Assembly: GCA_035542775.1 (NCBI GenBank)
Contig: DATKKX010000030.1
Span: forward strand, 1-6,914
Source: DATKKX01 sp035542775
GTDB lineage: Bacteria > Planctomycetota > Phycisphaerae > UBA1845 > UTPLA1
Direction of reading: 5' to 3'
Length of the DNA: 6,914 bases
Below the pieces are notes generated by a model. It did no database searches, was not told where the DNA came from, and saw only the letters and a program-made list of their open reading frames with translations. The position numbers and the translations under genes were made by a program. Shown here one piece after another: positions 1 to 6,470 of the stretch (position 1 is the first letter of the stretch; each line of letters opens with the position of its first letter).

Positions 1-1305
1 CTTTATGGCGCCAATCTGCCGGAGCCGGTGGTGAGCGTGGACCTGTGCGACGACTGTCCTCTTCGCCGGCTGTTGAGCGTCACGGCGGCAGGTCAGACCT
101 CCAATGTCCTGCCCCTGGCGACCGGCCAGCTGGAAGAGGTCACGGAGTCCGAGCCCAACGATTCCCTGGTCCAGGCCGACAGGGTGAAAGTGCCCGTCAC
201 CATCAATGGTCGGATTGACCGCCCGGGCGACTACGACTTCTTCGTGTTCCGCGCCCAGCAGGGACAGGAGTTGGTGATCGACGTTCGGGCTCGCCGGTTG
301 GGGTCACCGTTAGATTCGATCATCACATTATTGAACACCAAGGGCGGTGTGCTGGCTCGTAACGATGATACCCTCGATCCCACCGAGCCGATGCTCACGC
401 ATCACGCCGACTCTCGCCTGGTCTGGAAGTGCCCGACCACGGCGGACTACGCCGTTCGCATCGCCGATGTGCAGGGCAAAGGCGGGGATGAATATGGTTA
501 CCGGTTGACCTTGGCGCCACCGCAGCCCGATTTCGCGCTGCGGATCCTGCCCGACAACCCGCGGATCGCTCCCGGCGATACAGCCGTGCTCACTGCCGAG
601 GTCATTCGGAAAGACGGCTTCGATGGCGAAGTGCGGCTGTCCGCCACCGATCTCCCGGAAGACTGGACGTTCCGCGCGGCCACGATATCTCCCAAGGAAA
701 ACCAGGTCCGGTTCACCGTGACTGCTCCGGCGGACGCATCGCCAGGCCTTATCAGCCCGACCTTCAAGGGAATTGCCAGCGTCGGCGACGCAGAAGTCGT
801 TCGGGAAGCCTGGCCGGCCGAGGAGGTAATGCAGGCCTTTGGCTATCAGCACCGTCTGGCAACACGGGAGTTCCTGCTGGCGGTCATGGAGGGAGGATAC
901 TTCACGCTGTCTGCGGATGTGCCAGCCGACGAGGTTGTGGAGGTGCCCCTCACTGGCGAGGCAACGGTCGTCATCAAGGCGGTCCGCGCCGAGGGAGCAA
1001 GCGGCCCGATCCGGCTGGCAGCAGATGGTCCTCCCCGAGGCGTCGCGGTGAAATCCGTGGTGATCCCCGCCAATCAGGAGCAGGCCACAGTTACACTGAC
1101 GACGACCCCGGCTGCCTCGCTGGGTGTGGCGCAGAACCTCATCATTGTCGGGACCATGAAGGCCGGCAAGGGTTCGGTCAGTCGTTACGCGCCGGCCATC
1201 CCGATCATGATCGTGGCGGGTCCGACTAGCGCCAGCGCGGAACCACCCGCCTTGCCGGCGACCATGCCAGCTTCGCTCCCCAGCTCGCAGAAGGACACGA
1301 AGTAA
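1..1305 (+). CDS. PPC-domain and beta-sandwich secreted protein, 5'-truncated
   Basis: The reading frame is open from the left edge to a TAA at 1303-1305, so only the last 434 residues are present and the true start is outside. Numbering from the edge, residues 1-45 look like the end of an upstream Ig/TIG-like domain. Residues about 47-171 match a bacterial pre-peptidase C-terminal (PPC) domain, with ESEPNDS at its start, GDYDFFVF, ARRLGSPLDS and a YGYRLTL ending. Two further beta-rich segments follow, at about 174-258 and 298-405. The protein ends in an Ala/Pro/Ser-rich tail with no membrane helix or sorting motif. PPC domains are non-catalytic modules of exported proteins; long PPC proteins of this style are common in planctomycetes. 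The role is probably extracytoplasmic binding or structure, and the substrate is unknown. A missing N-terminal part could carry an enzymatic domain or signal peptide. A 337-base gap separates it from the protease, so a shared transcript is uncertain. Confidence 0.88.
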   Translation, partial: LYGANLPEPVVSVDLCDDCPLRRLLSVTAAGQTSNVLPLATGQLEEVTESEPNDSLVQADRVKVPVTINGRIDRPGDYDFFVFRAQQGQELVIDVRARRLGSPLDSIITLLNTKGGVLARNDDTLDPTEPMLTHHADSRLVWKCPTTADYAVRIADVQGKGGDEYGYRLTLAPPQPDFALRILPDNPRIAPGDTAVLTAEVIRKDGFDGEVRLSATDLPEDWTFRAATISPKENQVRFTVTAPADASPGLISPTFKGIASVGDAEVVREAWPAEEVMQAFGYQHRLATREFLLAVMEGGYFTLSADVPADEVVEVPLTGEATVVIKAVRAEGASGPIRLAADGPPRGVAVKSVVIPANQEQATVTLTTTPAASLGVAQNLIIVGTMKAGKGSVSRYAPAIPIMIVAGPTSASAEPPALPATMPASLPSSQKDTK

Positions 1306-1642
1306 CGGCGAGGCCGCGCCGGCTTCGTAAATCTCGGCTTCGTGCCGTGCAGCCCAAACCCTTCCACGCTTTCGCCGAGCACTTGCGGAAAGCAGGAGGA
1401 TGGTTTATTGAAGCCGTCGTCTCGGAGCTTCGCGCCGACGCCCTTGCTCATGGCCGCGGACCGGGCATTTCAGGCACGGGTGTTCGCTCCGACGACGGTG
1501 GGTTCGCTGCTGGCAGGGCCGATGGTGCGATCTGCGGGCATGCAAGTGGCGTACTATTCATGCAGGACGGTCTCCGGGGGTAGGATGACCAGAACCGGCG
1601 GCTTGCTTCCGATGGTCGGGCTTTGACTGGATGGATGATGCG
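1306..1642. other. Intergenic region with no supported gene
   Basis: I find no gene I can defend in these bases. Two overlapping plus-strand frames of 94 and 78 codons are open here (starting at 1342 and 1347). Neither has a ribosome binding site at its start, and neither protein resembles a known family. A 9-base direct repeat (CGGCTTCGT at 1320-1328 and 1335-1343) lies just after the upstream stop, and the second copy can form a 4-base-pair hairpin with GCCG at 1344-1347. No T-run follows, so it is not a convincing terminator. A TACTAT at 1552-1557 resembles a -10 box but has no matching -35 element. The promoter of the protease gene probably lies here by position, but I cannot place it. 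Confidence 0.6.
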
Positions 1643-3034
1643 ATGTCACGGAGTAAGAAAACAACATTGTTGTTGCCGTTTGCGGGAATGCTGCTTGCCG
1701 CCGCTACAGTGTCGGGACAATCGTCGCGACCGGTGCCGAGCGATGACCTGGAGCGACTTGATTTTCGCAGAGTGGTGGCGGACGCCAAAGCCAAGGTTTT
1801 TCCGGCGGTGATCTTCATCAAGTGCATCCGCGAAAGCCTCGAATCCGGCAAGAAGCTCTCGCAGGAGGTTGCTGGCAGCGGCGTCATCATCTCGCCCACC
1901 GGCGAGGCCCTGACCAACTGGCACGTCATCGACAAGGCCATTGATATCCGTTGCCTGCTGTACGACGGCCGAGCCATGGACGCCAAGCTGGTCGGCAGCG
2001 ACAAGGACACCGATCTGGCACTCATCCAACTCAGCGTGCCGAATGGCTCCGGCCCTCTGCCGTATTCGACCTTTGGCGACTCCACCAAGCTCACAGAGGG
2101 AGACTTTGTCATGGCCATGGGCGCTCCCTGGGGCATGGCCCGATCCGTCTCCATCGGCATTGTATCCTGCACTCGGCGCTTCCTTCCTGAGCATAGTGAA
2201 TACAACCTGTGGCTTCAGACCGACGCCTCCATCAGCCCCGGCAACTCCGGGGGCCCGCTGGTCAACACCGACGGCCAGACCATCGGCATCAACACGCGCG
2301 GCGAGATGATGGGGGGCGATCTGGGGTTTGCCGTGCCGTCCGACACCATCAAGGTCATACTCTCGCAGCTTCGCGATCACCACGAGGTGGATTGGAGCTG
2401 GACCGGACTGCAGCTCCAGCCTCTGCACGACTTCGACCGCAACATCTACTTCGACGCGACCGAGGGCGTGATCGTGGCCGAAACTGATCCGGAAAGCCCA
2501 GCCCGCCAGGCCGGCATCCAGCCGAAGGACCGGATCACGGCGATCAACGGCAAGCCGGTCATCGCGATGACGGAAGAGGACCTGCCGCCGCTTCGACGCG
2601 AGATCGGACTGCTGCCCAAAGGTGTGCCCGCCAGGATCGAGCTGACGCGGAATGACCAGGCCATCACCGTCGAGTTGACACCGCGCAAGAAGGGCAAGGT
2701 CGAGGGTGAAGAGCTGGACTGCCCGAGATGGGACTTCACCGTCAAGGCCATCAACCAGTTCGATAATCCGCGCCTGTACTTCTACAAGAAAGAGGGCGTC
2801 TTTGTTTACGGCGTGAAGTACCCGGGCAACGCGGCGGGCTGCGGACTGGAGCGCGAGGACATTATCCTGGAAATCGACGGCAAGGAGGTCCGGACGCTCG
2901 ATGACGTCAAGTCCATTCATAAGGCGGCCCTGAGCAACATCGAAACCAAGCACCGGATTGTCTTTACGGTGTTGCGAGACGGCCTGCGCCGGCAGATTGT
3001 GCTCGATTTCTCCCGCGACTACGAGAAGGAATAA
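1643..3034 (+). CDS. HtrA/Deg-like secreted serine protease with two PDZ domains
   Basis: This encodes a 463-residue trypsin-fold endopeptidase of the HtrA/Deg type, expected to degrade or handle misfolded exported proteins. The N-terminus MSRSKK followed by a hydrophobic stretch to about residue 26 looks like a signal peptide. The protease domain (about 40-245) has all three catalytic residues: His94 in TNWHVI, Asp124 in DTDLALI and Ser202 in GNSGGPL. The His-Asp spacing of 30 equals that of E. coli DegP. The loop between the first strands is short, unlike DegP's long LA loop. PDZ1 spans about 254-346 (WTGLQLQ, SPARQAGIQPKDRI) and PDZ2 about 362-459 (GNAAGCGLEREDII). I prefer the ATG at 1643 because it gives a normal basic signal-peptide start. 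An in-frame ATG at 1631 adds MDDA, and neither has a strong ribosome binding site. The next gene starts 25 bases downstream, so the two are probably co-transcribed. I cannot assign DegP, DegQ or DegS orthology. Confidence 0.93.
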   Translation: MSRSKKTTLLLPFAGMLLAAATVSGQSSRPVPSDDLERLDFRRVVADAKAKVFPAVIFIKCIRESLESGKKLSQEVAGSGVIISPTGEALTNWHVIDKAIDIRCLLYDGRAMDAKLVGSDKDTDLALIQLSVPNGSGPLPYSTFGDSTKLTEGDFVMAMGAPWGMARSVSIGIVSCTRRFLPEHSEYNLWLQTDASISPGNSGGPLVNTDGQTIGINTRGEMMGGDLGFAVPSDTIKVILSQLRDHHEVDWSWTGLQLQPLHDFDRNIYFDATEGVIVAETDPESPARQAGIQPKDRITAINGKPVIAMTEEDLPPLRREIGLLPKGVPARIELTRNDQAITVELTPRKKGKVEGEELDCPRWDFTVKAINQFDNPRLYFYKKEGVFVYGVKYPGNAAGCGLEREDIILEIDGKEVRTLDDVKSIHKAALSNIETKHRIVFTVLRDGLRRQIVLDFSRDYEKE

Positions 3035-3047
3035 ACCGCTGAAACTC

Positions 3048-3053
3048 GAGGAA
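3048..3053 (+). promoter_or_regulatory. Ribosome binding site of the pseudoprotease gene
   Basis: GAGGAA sits six bases before the ATG at 3060. It fixes the start there rather than at an upstream in-frame start at 2958, which would overlap the protease gene by 77 bases and add a tail unlike a signal peptide. Confidence 0.75.
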
Positions 3054-3059
3054 TCATCG

Positions 3060-5333
3060 ATGTTGAGCCGAACGCTGCCCCTTGGGATGGTATGGCCGGT
3101 GCGATCCGCCTTCGGTGGATTTTTCGCATCCGCCCTGATCATGCTGCTTGTGTACGGGTCCACCTTCGCGGCGGAGGACGAGCCGAACCCTGCTCAACAA
3201 CTTGCTGTCGCCGATGCTGTCGCACCCTCGCTGGTTCGCGTGGAGTACACGTTGCAGTACGACAAGGCGGAACCGCCGCTCGCTGTCGGTTGGGCTGAGC
3301 GATGCCCCAATTGCGGGCGGTACCACCCCAGTACGGACTTCGAGGAGCTCATCAAGGAGGAACGGCCGCTGGAGGTGGCCGGCTTCCTGGTCGGCCCGAC
3401 GAAGGTTGTCACCCGCGACGTGATGATGCACCCCCGCTTCATCAAGGGCATCCAGGTGCGCTTCGGAGAACAGACGGTAGAGGCGCAGCCGGCGGCCTAC
3501 GCCAAGGACCAGATCGCAGTGATACTCGATCTGGCTAAGCCGTTGGAGGGGACCAAGCCGTTGGACTTCGCCGCCGGGGCGCAGCCGCCCTATCTCGCGG
3601 TGTCCTACGGGCGGCGGGACGGAGTGTGGATCGCGGCGGTGCAGCCCTTCACACCCAAGGTGGTGGTCGCCCCCGGCGGGCGGCGGCTCCAGAGCGTGCC
3701 GCCGTGGAGCCTGATCTGCGACGAAAAAGGCAAACCGGTCGCGGTCACAATGAAGGATGCGCTGCCGCTGGATGAATCGTGGAAGGGTTCGCCGCTGGCC
3801 TGGCCGGCATCCACCGCCGAGGAGATGAAGGGCTTTCTGGCTTCGGAGGAGAAGCAGTCCGACCGGGCCGTGGTGCGAGTCGCGCTCAGCTTCCGCAGCC
3901 CCAAGACGGGCGGCGGACGCGACATGTGGGAGTTCGTCGATGACAGCGACCGAAGCGGCACCGAGCAGAATGTCGCCGGCGTTCTGGTCGGTGAGAAGCG
4001 AGTCCTCGTGCTCCTGGAGGCCAAGCCCAGGGTCACCGCGCGATTGACGAAGATCGTCGTGCATCCGGTTGAGGGCCAGCCCACTGCCGCGAAATTCGCG
4101 GGCACCCTGAAGGATTACGGCGGTTTTATCGCCGACTTGGACAGCCCCTTGCCGGGAGCAGTGGCGTTTTCCGACGAGAAGCTTCCCGATCTGCCGCACA
4201 AGCTGCTGCTTGCGGCCGATGTCGTCTTCCAGGGCGAGAAGCGTGTCTCTTATTTCAGCCATGTTCGTGTCTCCTCTCTTGAGGAGAAGTGGAAGCAGCA
4301 GTTGTTTCCGTTCGCTGCCGGCGGCGAACGGTCGGCATGGTCATTCTTTCTGTTCGATCCGGCGATGCGGCTGGTCGTGCTGCCGATCTGGCGCCGGGAG
4401 CCGGTGAGCATGGATGACGAGCATTGGGAGCGATCAGATCGGTCCGTGTTACTGCCGGCGATCTATGTGAAGAAGATGCTGGCCGACCTGCCCAAGTACG
4501 TGGATGGCGGGAATGTGCCGCTCAGTGATCAGGATGAGAACCGGCTGGCCTGGATAGGCGTGGCCCTTCAAGGCCTGGACAAGGAGTTGGCCCGGGCCAA
4601 CAACGTTTCCGACCAGACCCGCGATGGGGAAACCGGCGCGATGGTCTCATATGTCTATCCCGACTCCCCGGCGGCCAAGGCGGGCATCGAGCCGGGCTAT
4701 ATCCTGTTGCGTCTGGACGTCCAGGGGGAGCCGAAACCGTTGGAAGTGAAGATCGAGGGAGATAAAGGCCGCTCGTTTCCCTGGGAAATGCTCGACGAGG
4801 CCTCGGAGGCGGACTTCGAGCATGTGCCGCCGCCGTGGCCGTCGGCGGAGAATCCCCTGACCAGGGCGCTTACGGATCTCGGCTTCGGGCGGAAGTATAC
4901 CGCCGAGTTCTTTCACGGCGGCAAAGTTATTCGGAAGGATTTTGAGATTGTGCAGAGCCCGCCGCATTACGAGTCCGCACCGCGCTTCAAGTCAACCGAC
5001 CTGGGGCTCACCGTACGCGACATGACGTACGAGGTGCGCCGGTACTTCCAGAAGGAGCCGAGCGATCCCGGCGTCGTCGTTTCCAAGATCGAGCCGGGAG
5101 GTAAGGCGGCGGTGGCGGGAATCAGGCCGTTCGAGATGATCACGCACATCAATGACTCGCCGGTGCGGGACGTGAAGGAATTCGGAAAGCTCACCGCCGG
5201 TCAGACGGAGCTGCGGCTGGCGGTGAAGCGGCTGACACAAGGGCGGATCGTGAAGATCAAGATGTCGGGCGCGACGACGAAGAAGAGTGAGGACGCAGGA
5301 TCAGGGTCAAAAGAGCCAGCGATGGGGAGCTGA
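3060..5333 (+). CDS. Secreted catalytically dead protease-like protein with two PDZ domains
   Basis: This is a 757-residue exported protein. Residues 1-38 form a signal peptide (basic region, hydrophobic 18-33, cleavage near STFAA). Residues about 56-236 resemble a trypsin/HtrA fold (VAGFLVGPTKVVTRD, DQIAVILDL, then DEKGKPVAV), but the active site is gone. The His slot is Val121, the Asp slot Gln151 (again 30 residues apart), and NSGGPL is replaced by VPPWSL at 213-218. Residues about 269-446 look like a second degenerate copy (VAGVLVGEKRVLVLL, FIADLDSPLPG, SAWSFFLFD), also without a triad. PDZ1 begins at about 497 (WIGVALQ, SPAAKAGIEPGYILL) and continues to about 632 with a long insertion. 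PDZ2 spans about 645-736 (GLTVRDM, GKAAVAGIRPFEMI). The tail is short and Ser/Gly/Lys-rich. A CPNCGRYH motif at 82-89 interrupts the first domain. It lies 25 bases after the active protease gene. Export and PDZ domains are clear; the double pseudoprotease reading is my inference from hand alignment. A scaffold, adaptor or inhibitor role for the protease is likely but unproven. Confidence 0.87.
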   Translation: MLSRTLPLGMVWPVRSAFGGFFASALIMLLVYGSTFAAEDEPNPAQQLAVADAVAPSLVRVEYTLQYDKAEPPLAVGWAERCPNCGRYHPSTDFEELIKEERPLEVAGFLVGPTKVVTRDVMMHPRFIKGIQVRFGEQTVEAQPAAYAKDQIAVILDLAKPLEGTKPLDFAAGAQPPYLAVSYGRRDGVWIAAVQPFTPKVVVAPGGRRLQSVPPWSLICDEKGKPVAVTMKDALPLDESWKGSPLAWPASTAEEMKGFLASEEKQSDRAVVRVALSFRSPKTGGGRDMWEFVDDSDRSGTEQNVAGVLVGEKRVLVLLEAKPRVTARLTKIVVHPVEGQPTAAKFAGTLKDYGGFIADLDSPLPGAVAFSDEKLPDLPHKLLLAADVVFQGEKRVSYFSHVRVSSLEEKWKQQLFPFAAGGERSAWSFFLFDPAMRLVVLPIWRREPVSMDDEHWERSDRSVLLPAIYVKKMLADLPKYVDGGNVPLSDQDENRLAWIGVALQGLDKELARANNVSDQTRDGETGAMVSYVYPDSPAAKAGIEPGYILLRLDVQGEPKPLEVKIEGDKGRSFPWEMLDEASEADFEHVPPPWPSAENPLTRALTDLGFGRKYTAEFFHGGKVIRKDFEIVQSPPHYESAPRFKSTDLGLTVRDMTYEVRRYFQKEPSDPGVVVSKIEPGGKAAVAGIRPFEMITHINDSPVRDVKEFGKLTAGQTELRLAVKRLTQGRIVKIKMSGATTKKSEDAGSGSKEPAMGS

Positions 5334-5360
5334 AAGGGCAGGAAAGCATACTGCCGAGCC

Positions 5361-5389
5361 TTGCTCCATTCTCGCTGGACTTGTAGGAT
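5361..5389 (+). promoter_or_regulatory. Weak candidate sigma70-like promoter
   Basis: TTGCTC (5361-5366) and TAGGAT (5384-5389) are 17 bases apart, in the 232-base gap before the zinc-ribbon gene. They match the consensus boxes at only 3 and 4 of 6 positions. The spacing and the place fit a promoter for the last two genes, but such matches arise by chance and planctomycete promoters are poorly defined. Confidence 0.2.
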
Positions 5390-5551
5390 GTGAGAGATGG
5401 GCGCTGGGGAAGCGCGAGGGCAATCCGCTTCTGACGGACCAGGCATCATCTGGGGCCTGCTTCAAGGGCCGTTGCGCGGCTTGCGGTCATTTCGACCTTG
5501 CATGGGCAGCCGGGAACCGACTCCTTGCGTGCCTTCCTCGTGAACGAGCAG

Positions 5552-5557
5552 AGGAGG
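5552..5557 (+). promoter_or_regulatory. Strong ribosome binding site of the zinc-ribbon gene
   Basis: A perfect AGGAGG lies eight bases before the ATG at 5566. It decides the start: the frame is open further upstream to 5287, but that stretch overlaps the previous gene and has no protein-like character. Confidence 0.85.
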
Positions 5558-5565
5558 AAGAAATC

Positions 5566-6450
5566 ATGTCGAGCCGAGAAAACACCGGGGCGAAGATATG
5601 TGTCGCCTGCGGAAAAGACGCTGCTAATCTTCCGCGCGTGAAGGACTCGCGCGGTCGGTACCTGCACAAGCAGTGCTACGAAGCGATCAAACGCAAGCTC
5701 GAGGCCCGCAAGGGTGCGCCTGCCTCCCAGCCGGCAGCGCCAGGGGCTCGCGCCGCGGCCTCGAGTCAGAAGGTTTCGTCCCCGGCAGCGCCGCGCCCGG
5801 CGGTGGCCGGGCGGGCTTCCGGAGGGCGACCCGCGGCCGCGAGCCATCCAAGCCCTGCACCGCCCGACCTCACCTCTGAGGTTCTTGAAGAGCTTCCGGT
5901 GCTCGATCCTGCGGCACCGTTGCCCGTCGCGGTCGCCGCAGCGGCATGCCCAGCCTGCGGGCACGCGATGCCCAACGGGGCCGTGATTTGTGTCGGGTGC
6001 GGCTTTAACAGCAAGACCGGCAAGATCATGGCGACGAGCGCAGCCGTGGCTCCCAAGGCGAAACCGGTCAAGAGGAGCAAATCGGCCGCCAGCGGCATTC
6101 TGGATCAGCCCTGGCTTTTCGGCGCGGGCCCGGCTCTGGTGCTGTTGGTTCTCTTTGCGATTGGCCGGGGCGGCGACATGGCCGTCCTCTTCATGGGCTT
6201 CTATAGCCTGTACTCACTGGCGGTGTGGATCTGGGTCCTCATCAAGGCCTTCAGCGAGAGCGCCCTTCAAGGTATTTTGTGTCTATGCGTGTATATTTAC
6301 CTGATCTACTTCGTGTTTGCTAAGGTCGATGATTCCAGGGTGAAGTACGCGTTCGCGGCACACTTGTTGGGTTTCGTCTTGTACTTCCTGTTGACAATGG
6401 CCATGGCGAGCGAAGGTTCGGGCGTATTGGGCGTCCCGAAGGGATTCTGA
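5566..6450 (+). CDS. Zinc-ribbon membrane protein with four predicted helices
   Basis: This 294-residue protein has no family name I can give. An N-terminal metal-binding-like segment has Cys12, Cys15, His34 and Cys37, a plausible zinc site. Residues 50-125 are an Ala/Pro-rich linker, probably disordered. A classic zinc ribbon follows, with CPACG at 128-132 and CVGCG at 142-146 and the ending FNSKTGK often seen in planctomycete proteins. Four hydrophobic helices come next, at about 183-200, 204-227, 234-252 and 260-281. The segment IKAFSESALQGILCL then IYLIYFVF resembles a membrane module recurrent in planctomycete proteins, which I recall but cannot verify here. No signal peptide is seen, so the ribbons probably face the cytoplasm. 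No enzymatic motif is visible. The DUF2752 gene starts 20 bases after its stop, which suggests one operon. The function is unknown; sensing, assembly or protein-protein contact are all possible. Confidence 0.86.
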   Translation: MSSRENTGAKICVACGKDAANLPRVKDSRGRYLHKQCYEAIKRKLEARKGAPASQPAAPGARAAASSQKVSSPAAPRPAVAGRASGGRPAAASHPSPAPPDLTSEVLEELPVLDPAAPLPVAVAAAACPACGHAMPNGAVICVGCGFNSKTGKIMATSAAVAPKAKPVKRSKSAASGILDQPWLFGAGPALVLLVLFAIGRGGDMAVLFMGFYSLYSLAVWIWVLIKAFSESALQGILCLCVYIYLIYFVFAKVDDSRVKYAFAAHLLGFVLYFLLTMAMASEGSGVLGVPKGF

Positions 6451-6461
6451 GCAAGATCGTC

Positions 6462-6467
6462 AGGAGG
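6462..6467 (+). promoter_or_regulatory. Ribosome binding site of the DUF2752 gene, tightly spaced
   Basis: AGGAGG is only three bases from the ATG at 6471, shorter than the usual 5 to 9. No better start exists: the next in-frame candidates (TTG at 6561 and 6564, GTG at 6618) lie at or inside the first membrane helix. The short spacing could lower translation relative to the gene upstream. Confidence 0.65.
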
Positions 6468-6470
6468 CTC

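Noticed and set aside
1342..1626. Possible small genes of 94 and 78 codons in the first intergenic gap
   Set aside because: They overlap each other in different frames, lack ribosome binding sites and show no family resemblance.
2958..3059. N-terminal extension of the pseudoprotease by 34 codons
   Set aside because: It lies mostly inside the protease gene and would bury the signal peptide. A good ribosome binding site precedes 3060.
1646..3163. A 505-codon open frame on the minus strand opposite the protease gene
   Set aside because: It is antisense to a gene with a complete catalytic triad and PDZ domains. Its translation resembles no family, and long antisense frames are expected in GC-rich coding DNA.
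3054..4262. A 402-codon open frame on the minus strand opposite the pseudoprotease gene
   Set aside because: The translation is rich in Arg, Leu and His without recognisable motifs, which is typical of a codon-bias shadow.
5401..5415. Hairpin GCGCT-GGGGA-AGCGC as a terminator
   Set aside because: The stem is only five base pairs and no T-run follows, so intrinsic termination is not supported.
5453..5500. Cysteine cluster in the open frame upstream of the zinc-ribbon gene, resembling another zinc ribbon
   Set aside because: It lies before the supported start and the surrounding translation is not protein-like; a CxxC pair here is probably chance.
5287..5565. N-terminal extension of the zinc-ribbon protein by 93 codons
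   Set aside because: It overlaps the previous gene and has no plausible start signal, whereas a perfect AGGAGG precedes the ATG at 5566.
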